Origin: Sphingomonadales bacterium
GTDB lineage: Bacteria; Pseudomonadota; Alphaproteobacteria; Sphingomonadales; Sphingomonadaceae
Direction: 5' to 3'
Assembly: GCA_027489295.1 (NCBI GenBank)
Contig: JAIYAA010000114.1
Span: forward strand, 1-24,051
DNA: 24,051 bases
Of this stretch, positions 1 through 7,153 are shown in pieces; within the stretch, counting starts at the first letter, position 1, and each line of letters opens with the position of its first letter. A program made the translations under genes and the position numbers. Below the pieces are notes generated by a model. It saw nothing but the letters and a program-made list of their open reading frames with translations. It searched no databases and was not told the origin of the DNA.

Positions 1-830
1 CGGGTGAGCGGGATGTTGTCGAACCCAGCCACCGCCACCTGCTCGGGCACCGCGATGCCCGCGCGCTTCAAGGCCATCAGCGCGCCCACCGCCATATTGT
101 CGTTGGCGGCGAAGATCGCGTCATAAGCGGCCCCTTCGGCTTCCAGCGTGGCGATCGCGGCGGTGCCGGCATCCTCGTTGAAGTCGCCCTGGACGACGCG
201 GAGATCGAGGCCGAGCCGCGCACAGGCCTCGCGGGTGCCGCGCAGACGTTCCTGCGCGTCGATATTGGCCTCGGGTCCGGCGATGTGGACGATCCGCCGG
301 CACCCGCCCGCGGCGAGGTGCGCGATCACCGCCACCGCTCCGGCAACGTTGTCGACGCGCAATTCGGGGCGCACGCCTTCGTGCGGCGCGCAGTTGACCA
401 GCACCGACGGCATCGAACGCGGCAGATGCGCGAACAGCTCGTCCGAGGTGATCTGCGGCGCCATCACCACCAGCCCGTCGACACGGCCGCGCATCGCGTG
501 CAGCGCGGTGACGCCGCGATCGGCTTCGCCGTGCATCACCATCAGCAGCAGGTGCAGGCCGAGTTCTGAGGCCTGGCGGTCCATCCCGCGCAGCAGTTCG
601 GAGAAGAACTCGCCGTGCAGGTCGGGGACAACGACGCCGATCGTCGAGGAGCGGGCGAGGCTGAGGTTGCGCGCGCCGGCATGCGGCACATAGCCCAGGC
701 GATTGGCCACGTCGCGGATATGGTCGCGCAGTTCGGGGCGGATGTTGGTGGCGCCGTTCAGGGCACGCGAAACCGACGCGACGGACACCGACGCTTCCCG
801 TGCGACATCACGGATCGTTGCGTTCGGCAT
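1..830 (-). CDS. LacI-family transcriptional repressor (partial, C-terminus beyond left edge)
   Basis: About 276 residues are visible, read without a stop from ATG at 830 to the window edge, so the last 60 or so residues are missing. Residues 1-57 are a LacI helix-turn-helix plus hinge (ATIRDVAREASVSVASVSRAL, then GYVPHAGARNL). From residue 63 a periplasmic-binding-like sensor domain follows (TIGVVVPDLHGEFFSELLRG; later IFAANDNMAVGAL and VAVAGFDNIPLTR). The family represses sugar catabolic genes until a sugar or sugar phosphate binds. It is divergent from a GH3 beta-glucosidase, and the shared intergenic region holds a perfect operator-like palindrome at 901-916, so that gene, and probably itself, are likely targets. 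A purine-rich stretch (complement of 841-850) is a loosely spaced ribosome site. The inducer cannot be read from sequence; a beta-glucoside product is inferred from context. Confidence 0.93.
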   Translation of the reverse strand, partial: MPNATIRDVAREASVSVASVSRALNGATNIRPELRDHIRDVANRLGYVPHAGARNLSLARSSTIGVVVPDLHGEFFSELLRGMDRQASELGLHLLLMVMHGEADRGVTALHAMRGRVDGLVVMAPQITSDELFAHLPRSMPSVLVNCAPHEGVRPELRVDNVAGAVAVIAHLAAGGCRRIVHIAGPEANIDAQERLRGTREACARLGLDLRVVQGDFNEDAGTAAIATLEAEGAAYDAIFAANDNMAVGALMALKRAGIAVPEQVAVAGFDNIPLT

Positions 831-900
831 GGCGTGGTTCGTCCCCTCCCTGGTCTCGGTTGCGGCCGCTCGTTTTGCAGGTGGCGGCCTGAAGCTCTTG

Positions 901-916
901 ATGTAACCGGTTACAT
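901..916. promoter_or_regulatory. LacI-type operator palindrome
   Basis: ATGTAACCGGTTACAT is a perfect 16-bp inverted repeat with the central CG typical of LacI-family operators. It lies between the divergent LacI gene (start 830) and the GH3 gene (start 986). A TTGATG at 898-903 overlaps it and could be a -35 element for the GH3 gene, which would give repression by promoter occlusion. Symmetry is read directly; the link to this regulator is inference. Confidence 0.75.
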
Positions 917-985
917 GAAGCAATAGCGGCTTGCAAGATTTAGGATGCGGCGGCCTAAACGCGGTCGTGCCAAGGGAGGAAACGC

Positions 986-3274
986 GTGAAAGACGGCCAT
1001 ATTTCCAGGCGTGCGGTATTGATCGGGGCGAGCGCCGCCGCGGCCTGGGCGGCGAGCCCGGCGCGGGCGATGCTGCTGCAGGCGGGCGCGCAGACGCTGC
1101 CCGCCGCGGTCGAGTCGCTGCTCGCCAACATGACGGTCGAGGAGAAGGCGGGGCAGCTGACGCTGATGGCGGCGGCCTGGTCCGGCGGGGCGGCGGTGAC
1201 GCTCAATCCCGCGGGCGCTTCGTCCAATTTCGACGGGCAGCTGGCCGAGGTGCGGGCCGGGCGCCTGACCGGCGTGTTCAACGGCAACGGCGCCGCGATG
1301 GCCAAGCGGATGCAGATCGTGGCGATGCGCGAGTCGCGGCTCAAGATCCCGCTGCTGTTCGCCGCCGACGTGATCCACGGTTTCCGCACCGTCTTCCCGG
1401 TGCCGATGGGCGAGGCGGCGAGCTTCGATCCCGATCTGGCGGAGCGCACCGCGCGGGTCGCGGCGGTCGAGGCGGCGGCGGCGGGCATCGACTGGACCTT
1501 TGCGCCGATGGTCGACATCACCCGCGATGCCCGCTGGGGCCGCAGCGTCGAAGGTGCGGGCGAGGATGTGCTGCTCGGCAAGCTGATCGCGGCGGCGCGG
1601 GTGCGCGGCTTCCAGGGCGCCAAGGGCCTCGACTCCGCCGACGCCGTGGCCGCCTGCGCCAAGCATTTCGCCGCCTATGGCGCGGTGGAGGCGGGGCTCG
1701 ACTACAACACGGTCGACATCTCCGAGCGGACGCTGCGCGAGACCTATTTCCCGCCGTTCGAAGCCGCGCTGGCGGCCGGCGCGCCGACGGTGATGGCCTC
1801 GTTCAACGAACTGTCCGGCATTCCCGCCACCGCCAACACGTGGCTGCTGACGGACGTGCTGCGCCGCGAATGGGGCTTCGGCGGCGTCGTCGTCTCCGAC
1901 TATACCGCCGACGAGGAACTGATCGCGCACGGTTTCGCCGCCGATGCACGCGAGGCGACCAGGCTCGCCTTCCTGGCCGGTGTCGACATGAGCATGCAGA
2001 GCGGCTTCTATATCAAGCACCTGCCGGACCTGGTCGCCAAGGGCGAGGTGCCGATGGCGCGGCTGGACGAGGCGGTGCGGCGTGTGCTGGCGCTCAAGGT
2101 CCAGCTGGGGCTGTTCGACGATCCCTTCCGCCGTATCGATCCGGCGCGGGAAAAGACGCGGGTCCGCACGGCCAAGCATCTGGCGCTCGCCCGCGAGGCG
2201 GGGTCGCGGTCGATCGTGCTGCTCAAGAACGAGGGGCAGCTGCTGCCGCTGCCGCGTTCGGGCAAGAAGATCGCGCTGATCGGCCCGTTCGCCAGCGGCC
2301 TGCACGATCTGATCGGCACCTGGAACGTCTATGGCACGGATGCCGAGGCGGTGGATCTGGCGACGGGCGTCAAGGCGCTGGTCCAGGATCCGTCCCTGGT
2401 GAGCGTCACCGAAGGCGCCGGGCTCGACGGCCCGATCGCGGGCGGCATCGAGGCGGCGGTGGCCGCGGCGCGCGCCGCCGACGTGGTGGTGCTGGCGGTG
2501 GGCGAGCATGCCCGCATGTCGGGCGAGGCGCAGTCGCGTTCCGCCATCGTCGTGCCGCCGGCGCAGATGGCGCTGGCCGAGGCCGTCGCGGCAACGGGCA
2601 AGCCGATGGTGGTGCTGCTGCGCAACGGTCGCGCGCTGGCGCTGGAAGGCGCGGTGCTGAAGGCCCCGGCGATCCTCGTCACCTGGTTCCTCGGCTCGCA
2701 GGACGGGCCTGCGATCGCCGACGTGCTGTTCGGCGTGGTCGGCCCCTCGGCGCGGCTGCCGGTATCCTTCCCGCAGGCGACCGGGCAGGAGCCCTATCAC
2801 TATGACCACAAGCCGACCGGCCGCCCCAATCCGGCGGGGCCGCTGCAGGAATACAAGACCCACTATCGCGAATTCCCGAACCAGGCGCTGTTCGCGTTCG
2901 GCCATGGGCTTACCTACGGCACGATCGGCTATAGCGATCTCGATCTGGGTGGCGGCAGGCTGACGGCCGACGGCAAGCTGACCGTGGCGGCGACGATCAC
3001 CAACAGCGGTTCGCGCACGGCCGAGGAAGTGGTGCAGCTCTACATCCGCGACGTGGCGGCCAGCGTCACCCGTCCGGTGCGCGAGCTGAAGGCGTTCCGC
3101 CGCGTCGCGCTCAAGCCCGGCGAGCGCAAGCGGGTCGAGTTCACGCTCACCCGGGCCGACCTTCTGTTCATCGGCCAGGCGCTGAAGCCGACGGTCGAGC
3201 CCGGCAGGTTCCAGCTGTGGATCGCTCCCTCAGCCGAGGCGGAGGGCGTTTCGGGCTGCTTCGAACTGGTGTGA
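986..3274 (+). CDS. GH3 beta-glucosidase, BglX-like, Tat-exported
   Basis: 762 residues, close to the length of E. coli BglX. Start is GTG 986, chosen for AGGGAGGA at 973-980. The N-terminus (SRRAVLIG, then an Ala-rich core ending PARA) looks like a twin-arginine signal, so a folded periplasmic enzyme is expected. The GH3 barrel carries RDARWGR, the KHF motif (K226, H227) and VVVSDY, with D305 in the nucleophile position. The second domain has SGEAQSR with E514 as the likely acid/base. The C-terminus (from about residue 650) is a fibronectin-III-like domain (VVQLYIRDVAASVTRPVRELKAF). The family removes terminal beta-glucose, and sometimes xylose, from oligosaccharides. Neighbours are a LacI regulator with an operator upstream and a GPH sugar symporter convergent downstream, which suggests a small glucoside-uptake unit. 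Exact substrate is not determinable. Confidence 0.95.
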   Translation: MKDGHISRRAVLIGASAAAAWAASPARAMLLQAGAQTLPAAVESLLANMTVEEKAGQLTLMAAAWSGGAAVTLNPAGASSNFDGQLAEVRAGRLTGVFNGNGAAMAKRMQIVAMRESRLKIPLLFAADVIHGFRTVFPVPMGEAASFDPDLAERTARVAAVEAAAAGIDWTFAPMVDITRDARWGRSVEGAGEDVLLGKLIAAARVRGFQGAKGLDSADAVAACAKHFAAYGAVEAGLDYNTVDISERTLRETYFPPFEAALAAGAPTVMASFNELSGIPATANTWLLTDVLRREWGFGGVVVSDYTADEELIAHGFAADAREATRLAFLAGVDMSMQSGFYIKHLPDLVAKGEVPMARLDEAVRRVLALKVQLGLFDDPFRRIDPAREKTRVRTAKHLALAREAGSRSIVLLKNEGQLLPLPRSGKKIALIGPFASGLHDLIGTWNVYGTDAEAVDLATGVKALVQDPSLVSVTEGAGLDGPIAGGIEAAVAAARAADVVVLAVGEHARMSGEAQSRSAIVVPPAQMALAEAVAATGKPMVVLLRNGRALALEGAVLKAPAILVTWFLGSQDGPAIADVLFGVVGPSARLPVSFPQATGQEPYHYDHKPTGRPNPAGPLQEYKTHYREFPNQALFAFGHGLTYGTIGYSDLDLGGGRLTADGKLTVAATITNSGSRTAEEVVQLYIRDVAASVTRPVRELKAFRRVALKPGERKRVEFTLTRADLLFIGQALKPTVEPGRFQLWIAPSAEAEGVSGCFELV

Positions 3275-3295
3275 CCCGGCGCGTGGGCGGCGGGC

Positions 3296-4591
3296 TTATC
3301 GGTCCGCCGCCAGCGTCGCCAGCGTGTCCTTCCGCAGCGGGAGCGCCAGCACCGCCGCCAGCGCCGCGAGCAGCAGCAGCGCCGGCCCCGCCAGCATCAG
3401 CCACCGGATCGCGGCCAGGCTTGCCGCCCCCTGCGCCGCGCCGGCGACGAAGCCGTTCGCCTGATAGATCGCGCCGATCGCGAAGCCCGCGGCCGCCAGC
3501 GCGGCCTTCTGGGCGAGCGCGAAGGTGCCGAAGGCGATCGCCTCCACGCGCACGCCGGTCCGCGCCGCGCCCCAGTCCACACTGTCCGGCAGCAGGGTCC
3601 ATGCCGCGAGGCCGAAGCCGGCAAACGCCACCTGCATGCCGAGCAGGAACAGCGTTGCCGCCGCCACGCCCGGCACCGGCACGAGCACGAAGCCGACCGG
3701 CAGCGCAAGCGCCAGCCCGCAGGCGATCAGCCAGGCGGCGCGGGCACCCGCGCGCCGCGCCGCGATCGTCCAGACCGGCGTCGCGATCAGGCTGGCAAAG
3801 GCCATCGCCGCAAGCGCGCGCGGCCCGGCCGGATCGTCGGCCAGCACGTAGCGGAAGTAATAGAGCACGGACTGGGTGGTCAGCGCCGCCGCCGCCGCAC
3901 CGGCCGCCGCCGCGACGTTGAGCGCAACGAACGCGCGGTTGCGGGCAAGCAGGGCGAGCGCCGGACCGATACGCGGACGGAGCGTTGCCGCGACGGCGGG
4001 GCGCCGCTCGGGCACGCGCCAGGCGATCGCCAGCAGTGCTGGCACCCCCAACGCGGCGAGCGCCGCGCTCGCCGGGCCATAGCCGCCCAGCATGGTCACC
4101 AGCCGGGGGAGGGCGCCGGCGACCAGCGTGGCAGCAACGGCGCCGAAGACCATGCGCAGGCCGGCGAGCAGCGAACGCTCGGCGCTGGTCCCGGCCAGGC
4201 GGGTCGTCCAGGCCGAATAGGGGATGTTGGTGAAGGCATAGAGCGTGCGGAAGGCGATTTGCCCCGCCAGCGCGAGCGCCCAGGCCCCGGCAGGCGCGGC
4301 GAACATCGCGACGAACGAGAGCCCCAGCGGCAGCGCGCCCCAGCCGACCAGCCAGCGATAGGGGCGGCGCATCCGCTCGGCGACGACGCCTGCTACGAAA
4401 TCCGCCACCCCATCCCACACCGCGCCGATCAGGAACAGCGTGCCGGCCAGCGCGGGCGCCAGCCGCAGCGTGTCGATATAGAAGAACAGCAGGTAGAGAT
4501 TGACCGCCTGCCAGTAGAGGTTGAACGCGAAATCGCCCGCGCCGAACAGTAGCAGCGCCGCGCGCGGGGCGGGTGGGGGCGTTTCGCTCAC
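3296..4591 (-). CDS. GPH-family (MFS_2) sugar:cation symporter
   Basis: 431 residues with about twelve hydrophobic segments. The first helices carry the glycoside-pentoside-hexuronide pattern: GDFAFNLYWQAVNLYLLFFY (about residues 19-38) and GAVWDGVADFVAGVVAERMRRPYRW (about 56-80), where the acidic residues normally couple cation and sugar. Located in the inner membrane. It is convergent with the GH3 glucosidase (21 bases between stop codons), so it probably imports the sugars that enzyme releases, although it does not share its promoter. The start used is GTG 4591; no good ribosome site is visible before it, so the true start may differ by a few codons. Upstream lies the 153-bp palindromic element, which could influence expression. 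Substrate unknown. Confidence 0.88.
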   Translation of the reverse strand: MSETPPPAPRAALLLFGAGDFAFNLYWQAVNLYLLFFYIDTLRLAPALAGTLFLIGAVWDGVADFVAGVVAERMRRPYRWLVGWGALPLGLSFVAMFAAPAGAWALALAGQIAFRTLYAFTNIPYSAWTTRLAGTSAERSLLAGLRMVFGAVAATLVAGALPRLVTMLGGYGPASAALAALGVPALLAIAWRVPERRPAVAATLRPRIGPALALLARNRAFVALNVAAAAGAAAAALTTQSVLYYFRYVLADDPAGPRALAAMAFASLIATPVWTIAARRAGARAAWLIACGLALALPVGFVLVPVPGVAAATLFLLGMQVAFAGFGLAAWTLLPDSVDWGAARTGVRVEAIAFGTFALAQKAALAAAGFAIGAIYQANGFVAGAAQGAASLAAIRWLMLAGPALLLLAALAAVLALPLRKDTLATLAADR

Positions 4592-4627
4592 GCCGGCAGC
4601 AGGACCGCGACCATGGCCGCCGTCTTA

Positions 4628-4780
4628 GAGCCCGTTTGGAAATTCGCGAAAGAGCGAATTTCAAGTCGGCACCGGCCCGCTCCCCCACCCGACCACCCAT
4701 AGAATACTGCCGTTGGGTGGCCGGCTGGGGGAGCGGGCCGGTGCAGCGAAATGCGCCGCGGCGCATTTCCAAACAGCCTC
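4628..4780. repeat. 153-bp nested palindromic intergenic element (REP/MITE-like)
   Basis: Outer arms 4628-4647 and 4761-4780 are inverted repeats matching at 17 of 20 positions. Inner arms 4669-4699 and 4714-4744 match at 29 of 31, around a 14-base centre (4700-4713). Between outer and inner arms on each side sits a further hairpin: 4640-4647 with 4654-4661 on the left, and a perfect 22-bp palindrome at 4748-4769 on the right. The whole would fold into a long cruciform or RNA hairpin with two side stems. It holds no reading frame of its own and lies between the 3' end of the zinc-finger gene and the 5' end of the transporter gene, both on the minus strand. No transposase or clear target duplication was seen. 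Confidence 0.85.
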
Positions 4781-4811
4781 TCAGCACGCCGCCTCCCGCT
4801 GTCCATGCCGC

Positions 4812-5120
4812 TCAGAAGAAGCGGGGGATTGGCCCGGCTTGCGGCGTCTGGTCGGGTAGGTCCACCTCGATGCCGTCGGCATAGCACCAGCCCCAGCCCT
4901 CGGGCGGGTCATAGCCTTCCATGATCGGGTGGCCGGTCTCGCGGAAATGCGCGGTGGCGTGGCGGTTGGGCGACTGGTCGCAGCAGCCGACATGGCCGCA
5001 TTCCCGGCACAGCCGCAGATGCACCCACCAGCTGCCGGTCTTCAGGCATTCCTCACAGCCTTTGGCGCTCGGGGTAACCTCGCGCACCGTTTCGGCATTC
5101 ATGTGGCTGCAGCGGGTCAT
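4812..5120 (-). CDS. UBP-type zinc-finger domain protein
   Basis: 102 residues, almost entirely one zf-UBP domain. Putative metal ligands are C4 and H6, C22xxC25, C38xxC41, C46, H54, H58 and H64 (CRECGHVGCCD, then NRHATAHFRETGHPIM), enough for the usual multi-zinc fold. A WCY triplet at 78-80 lies where eukaryotic relatives use aromatic residues to hold a free ubiquitin C-terminal Gly-Gly. Bacteria of this group lack ubiquitin, so the ligand may be another protein C-terminus; that is inference. Start ATG 5120 is set by GGAGGA (complement of 5128-5133). A cytosolic stand-alone domain; function unknown. It follows doxX on the same strand, but a terminator at 5190-5222 separates them. Confidence 0.87.
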   Translation of the reverse strand: MTRCSHMNAETVREVTPSAKGCEECLKTGSWWVHLRLCRECGHVGCCDQSPNRHATAHFRETGHPIMEGYDPPEGWGWCYADGIEVDLPDQTPQAGPIPRFF

Positions 5121-5189
5121 GGCGGTCTCCTCCGAAGCCCTTGTAGCCGCGTCGCCGCCGAGGTTCGCCTGTACGATTGGATGGGGATG

Positions 5190-5222
5190 CGAAAAGGGGC
5201 CGCACCGACGGTGCGACCCCTT
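5190..5222 (-). terminator. Rho-independent terminator after doxX
   Basis: Inverted repeat 5194-5206 / 5210-5222: 13 pairs with one mismatch and a 3-base loop. Read on the minus strand, the stem ends in CCCC followed by TTTTC. It lies 24 bases past the doxX stop and before the zinc-finger gene, so those two genes are probably separate transcription units. Confidence 0.75.
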
Positions 5223-5245
5223 CGGAAATGGTGCAGGACGCTCGC

Positions 5246-5665
5246 TCAGCGACGCGCGTCGAGGCTCCAGGCGCCGGCGCCGAAGGCGACCACCTGCAGC
5301 AGGCCGCCTGCCATCGCGATGTTCTTGAAGAAGTGGATGAACTGGTTCTGGTCGCCCAGCGCCGAATGGAAGGCAAAGGCGGTGGCCAGCGAGAAGAGGG
5401 CGAGGATGGCCGCGACGAGACGGGTGCGATAGCCGAGGACCAGCGCCGCGCCGCCGACCAGCTCTACCAGCAGCGCGACCGCATAGCCCAGCTGCGGCAG
5501 CGGCAGGCCCGAGGCGGCGATATAGCCGATCGTCGCCGCGGGTGCCGCGAGCTTGGACAGGCCGCTCAGCACGAAGATCGCGGCGATGCCGATACGACCG
5601 ACCAGCGGCAGGGCCGACTGAACGTTGGTAGGGGTGGCAGTGGTGGGGAAGGGTGCGGTAGCCAT
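5246..5665 (-). CDS. DoxX family membrane protein
   Basis: 139 residues with four hydrophobic segments (about 22-38, 60-80, 82-100 and 115-133). It shows the DoxX pattern GRIGIAAIFVLSGLSKLAAP near the N-terminus, ELVGGAALVLGYRTRLVA in the middle, and a conserved HSALGDQNQFIHFFKNIAMAGGL stretch (split here: HSALGDQNQ, then FIHFFKNIAMAGGL). DoxX proteins are small inner-membrane proteins of poorly defined, redox-associated role. The start is ATG 5665, preceded by GGAGA on the minus strand. It is divergent from the small-protein/osmC/osmC operon, and the intergenic region is rich in inverted repeats (5768-5817). DoxX, OsmC and pirin genes are often found together in sphingomonads under LysR regulators, which fits the LysR/pirin pair 4 kb away. 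Confidence 0.9.
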   Translation of the reverse strand: MATAPFPTTATPTNVQSALPLVGRIGIAAIFVLSGLSKLAAPAATIGYIAASGLPLPQLGYAVALLVELVGGAALVLGYRTRLVAAILALFSLATAFAFHSALGDQNQFIHFFKNIAMAGGLLQVVAFGAGAWSLDARR

Positions 5666-5767
5666 GATGTGTCTCCAGAAAAGTGGCGGGGACCAAGCTG
5701 CCTCGCCTTGTGGTGGAGAAATGCGCGCTCCCCGGCTCGCTGGGGAGCGGAATAAAATCACGCGAAA

Positions 5768-5817
5768 CGTTCGATCGAATTGAAAAGATGCTTTTCCAGA
5801 ATTTCGAACGAAATTGA
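5768..5817. promoter_or_regulatory. Divergent regulatory region with paired repeats (doxX / osmC operon)
   Basis: Three inverted repeats lie in 46 bases: TTCGATCGAA (5770-5779), GAAAAG-ATG-CTTTTC (5782-5796) and AATTTCG-AA-CGAAATT (5800-5815). The outer two also form a direct repeat, TTCGATCGAATTGA (5770) and TTCGAACGAAATTGA (5803), spaced 33 bases apart, about three helical turns on one DNA face. A TTGACA at 5814-5819 matches a -35 box for the rightward operon, though no good -10 is seen. The arrangement suggests a multi-site activator or repressor; which one is unknown. Confidence 0.5.
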
Positions 5818-5882
5818 CAGAACTATCCGGCTGATCCGAACGGCCGCGCAGGGCTAGCACCTCGGTAACACAGGAGGTTTCG

Positions 5883-6197
5883 ATGGATCGTCTCACAGCG
5901 CCCGAACTGAGCCAGACCGAATGGGCCGCGGTTTCCGTTGCCTTCCAGGATGCCGCGGCGTGCGGCTGCACCGCCGTTCCGGCAACCGATCGGCCGTCGC
6001 TGTTCGGGCGGGTTGCCGACACGCTGTTCGGTGCGCGCCGGCCGACGCCGCTCGCCAACCCGCGGCTGGAGGCGATCCGCCAATTCGTCTGCACGACGCG
6101 GCGGCAGCGCCGCCCGGCCGAGGATCTGGTGCCGGTGCTCGCCGATCATGGCTTCAACCCCGCGCAGATCCAGGCGATCGCGCTGCTGTCGATCTGA
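5883..6197 (+). CDS. Conserved small protein of unknown function, osmC-linked
   Basis: 104 residues, start ATG 5883 with a strong AGGAGG at 5872-5877. I do not recognise the family. No signal peptide or membrane segment is visible. It contains a CxC pair (C27, C29) and C70, an Arg-rich stretch (TTRRQRRPAEDL), and a C-terminal helix-like segment (HGFNPAQIQAIALL). It is the first gene of a tight operon with two OsmC paralogues: the next start is 13 bases downstream, and its ribosome site (GAAGGAG, 6196-6202) overlaps this stop. The cysteines and context make a thiol or redox role possible, but this is inference. Confidence 0.72.
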   Translation: MDRLTAPELSQTEWAAVSVAFQDAAACGCTAVPATDRPSLFGRVADTLFGARRPTPLANPRLEAIRQFVCTTRRQRRPAEDLVPVLADHGFNPAQIQAIALLSI

Positions 6198-6210
6198 AGG
6201 AGCGCCCGTC

Positions 6211-6606
6211 ATGGCCCATGCCACCGCCCATATCGGCCCCGATCTGCTCGAAACCCGCATCCAGGCCGGGCATCACCCGCTGCTCGCGGACGAAGCGCCG
6301 AGCAATGGCGGCCGCGACGCGGGGCCTGCGCCCTATGACCTGCTGCTCGCGGCGCTTGGCGCGTGCACCGCGATGACGCTGCGCATGTACGCCGATCGCA
6401 AGGGCTGGCGGATCGAGGCGCTCGATGTCGATCTCCGGATCATCGGCACCCCGGAGGCGCGCCATGTCAAGCGCACGCTGACGATCACCGGGCCGGACGA
6501 GGCCGGCCGCGCGCGGCTGGCCGACATCGCCGAGCGGACGCCGGTGACGCTCACGCTCAAACAGGGTATCGCGATCGAAACCCGATTGGCGGAGCAGAGT
6601 GCATGA
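6211..6606 (+). CDS. OsmC-family protein lacking the second conserved cysteine
   Basis: 131 residues. The OsmC/Ohr fold is recognised from PAPYDLLLAALGACTAMTLRMYADRKGW, read here as PAPYDLLLAALGAC then TAMTLRMYADRKGW; it contains C52, the position of the peroxidatic cysteine. The C-terminal motif, normally CP, reads AERTPVTLTL: Thr replaces the second cysteine at residue 110. In OsmC and Ohr peroxidases both cysteines are needed for the organic-hydroperoxide cycle, so this copy may use an external thiol or serve another role. Start ATG 6211 has GAAGGAG at 6196-6202. Its last codons overlap the ATG of the next osmC paralogue (ATGA, 6603-6606), implying coupled translation and possibly a heteromer, since the family is dimeric. 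Confidence 0.9.
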   Translation: MAHATAHIGPDLLETRIQAGHHPLLADEAPSNGGRDAGPAPYDLLLAALGACTAMTLRMYADRKGWRIEALDVDLRIIGTPEARHVKRTLTITGPDEAGRARLADIAERTPVTLTLKQGIAIETRLAEQSA

Positions 6607-7085
6607 GCAGCGAAGTGGCCCTCGACGCGGTGGCGCGCGATACCGGGGCGGGCAAGTTCCAGGTGGCGGTGCAGGTCGCCGGCGTGGCGCTGATGCTCGA
6701 CGAGCCGGTGTCGGTGGGCGGCCTCGGATCGGGACCGACGCCCTACCAGATCCTCGCCTCGGCGCTGGCTGCCTGCACGACGATGACGCTGCGCGTCTAT
6801 GCGCTGCAGAAGGGCTGGCCGGTTACCGGCATCCGTACGCTGGCCGGGCACCAGCGCCAGGCCGGCGTGGTTCCCGCAGACCTGTTCACCCGGCGGATCG
6901 AGATCGAGGGCAGCCTCGACGATGGCCAGCGTGCGCGGCTGCTGGAGATTGCTGATCGCTGCCCGGTGCATCGCACGCTCAGCGGTGGTGCGCGTGTCGA
7001 GACCGAGCTTGCCGATGCCGCCGCGCCGACCGAGCCCGCCGCCGCCCACGCCGCGGACCTGGAACACGCCATCCGCGATCGCTGA
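6603..7085 (+). CDS. OsmC-family peroxiredoxin-like protein
   Basis: 160 residues. Both family cysteines are present: C58 in SALAACTTMTLRVYALQKGW and C120 in EIADRCPVHRTL. The fold is therefore complete for a thiol-dependent organic hydroperoxide reductase, acting in the cytosol. The start ATG 6603 overlaps the preceding osmC stop by four bases. The two proteins are clear paralogues from a tandem duplication, judging by the shared PTPYxxLxxxLxACTxMTLR core. The C-terminus carries about 20 extra Ala/Pro-rich residues beyond the domain. It is the last gene of the 5883-7085 operon; the next gene has its own signal-peptide start about 70 bases on, with an AT-richer gap between. Confidence 0.9.
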   Translation: MSSEVALDAVARDTGAGKFQVAVQVAGVALMLDEPVSVGGLGSGPTPYQILASALAACTTMTLRVYALQKGWPVTGIRTLAGHQRQAGVVPADLFTRRIEIEGSLDDGQRARLLEIADRCPVHRTLSGGARVETELADAAAPTEPAAAHAADLEHAIRDR

Positions 7086-7153
7086 GCGCCGCCGCCAGAA
7101 ACAATTTGTAACGCGCCTCGTTGGGCCCCCATACCGAAAAAATGGGGGACGAT

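Noticed and set aside
911..2905. Very long open frames opposite or shifted to the GH3 gene (up to 664 residues)
   Set aside because: They are Arg/Gly/Ala-rich frames caused by high GC. The GH3 frame has a ribosome site, signal peptide and catalytic motifs; these have none.
4588..4887. Small minus-strand frame across the palindromic element
   Set aside because: Its sequence is determined by the repeat arms, overlaps the zinc-finger gene end and has no ribosome site or family.
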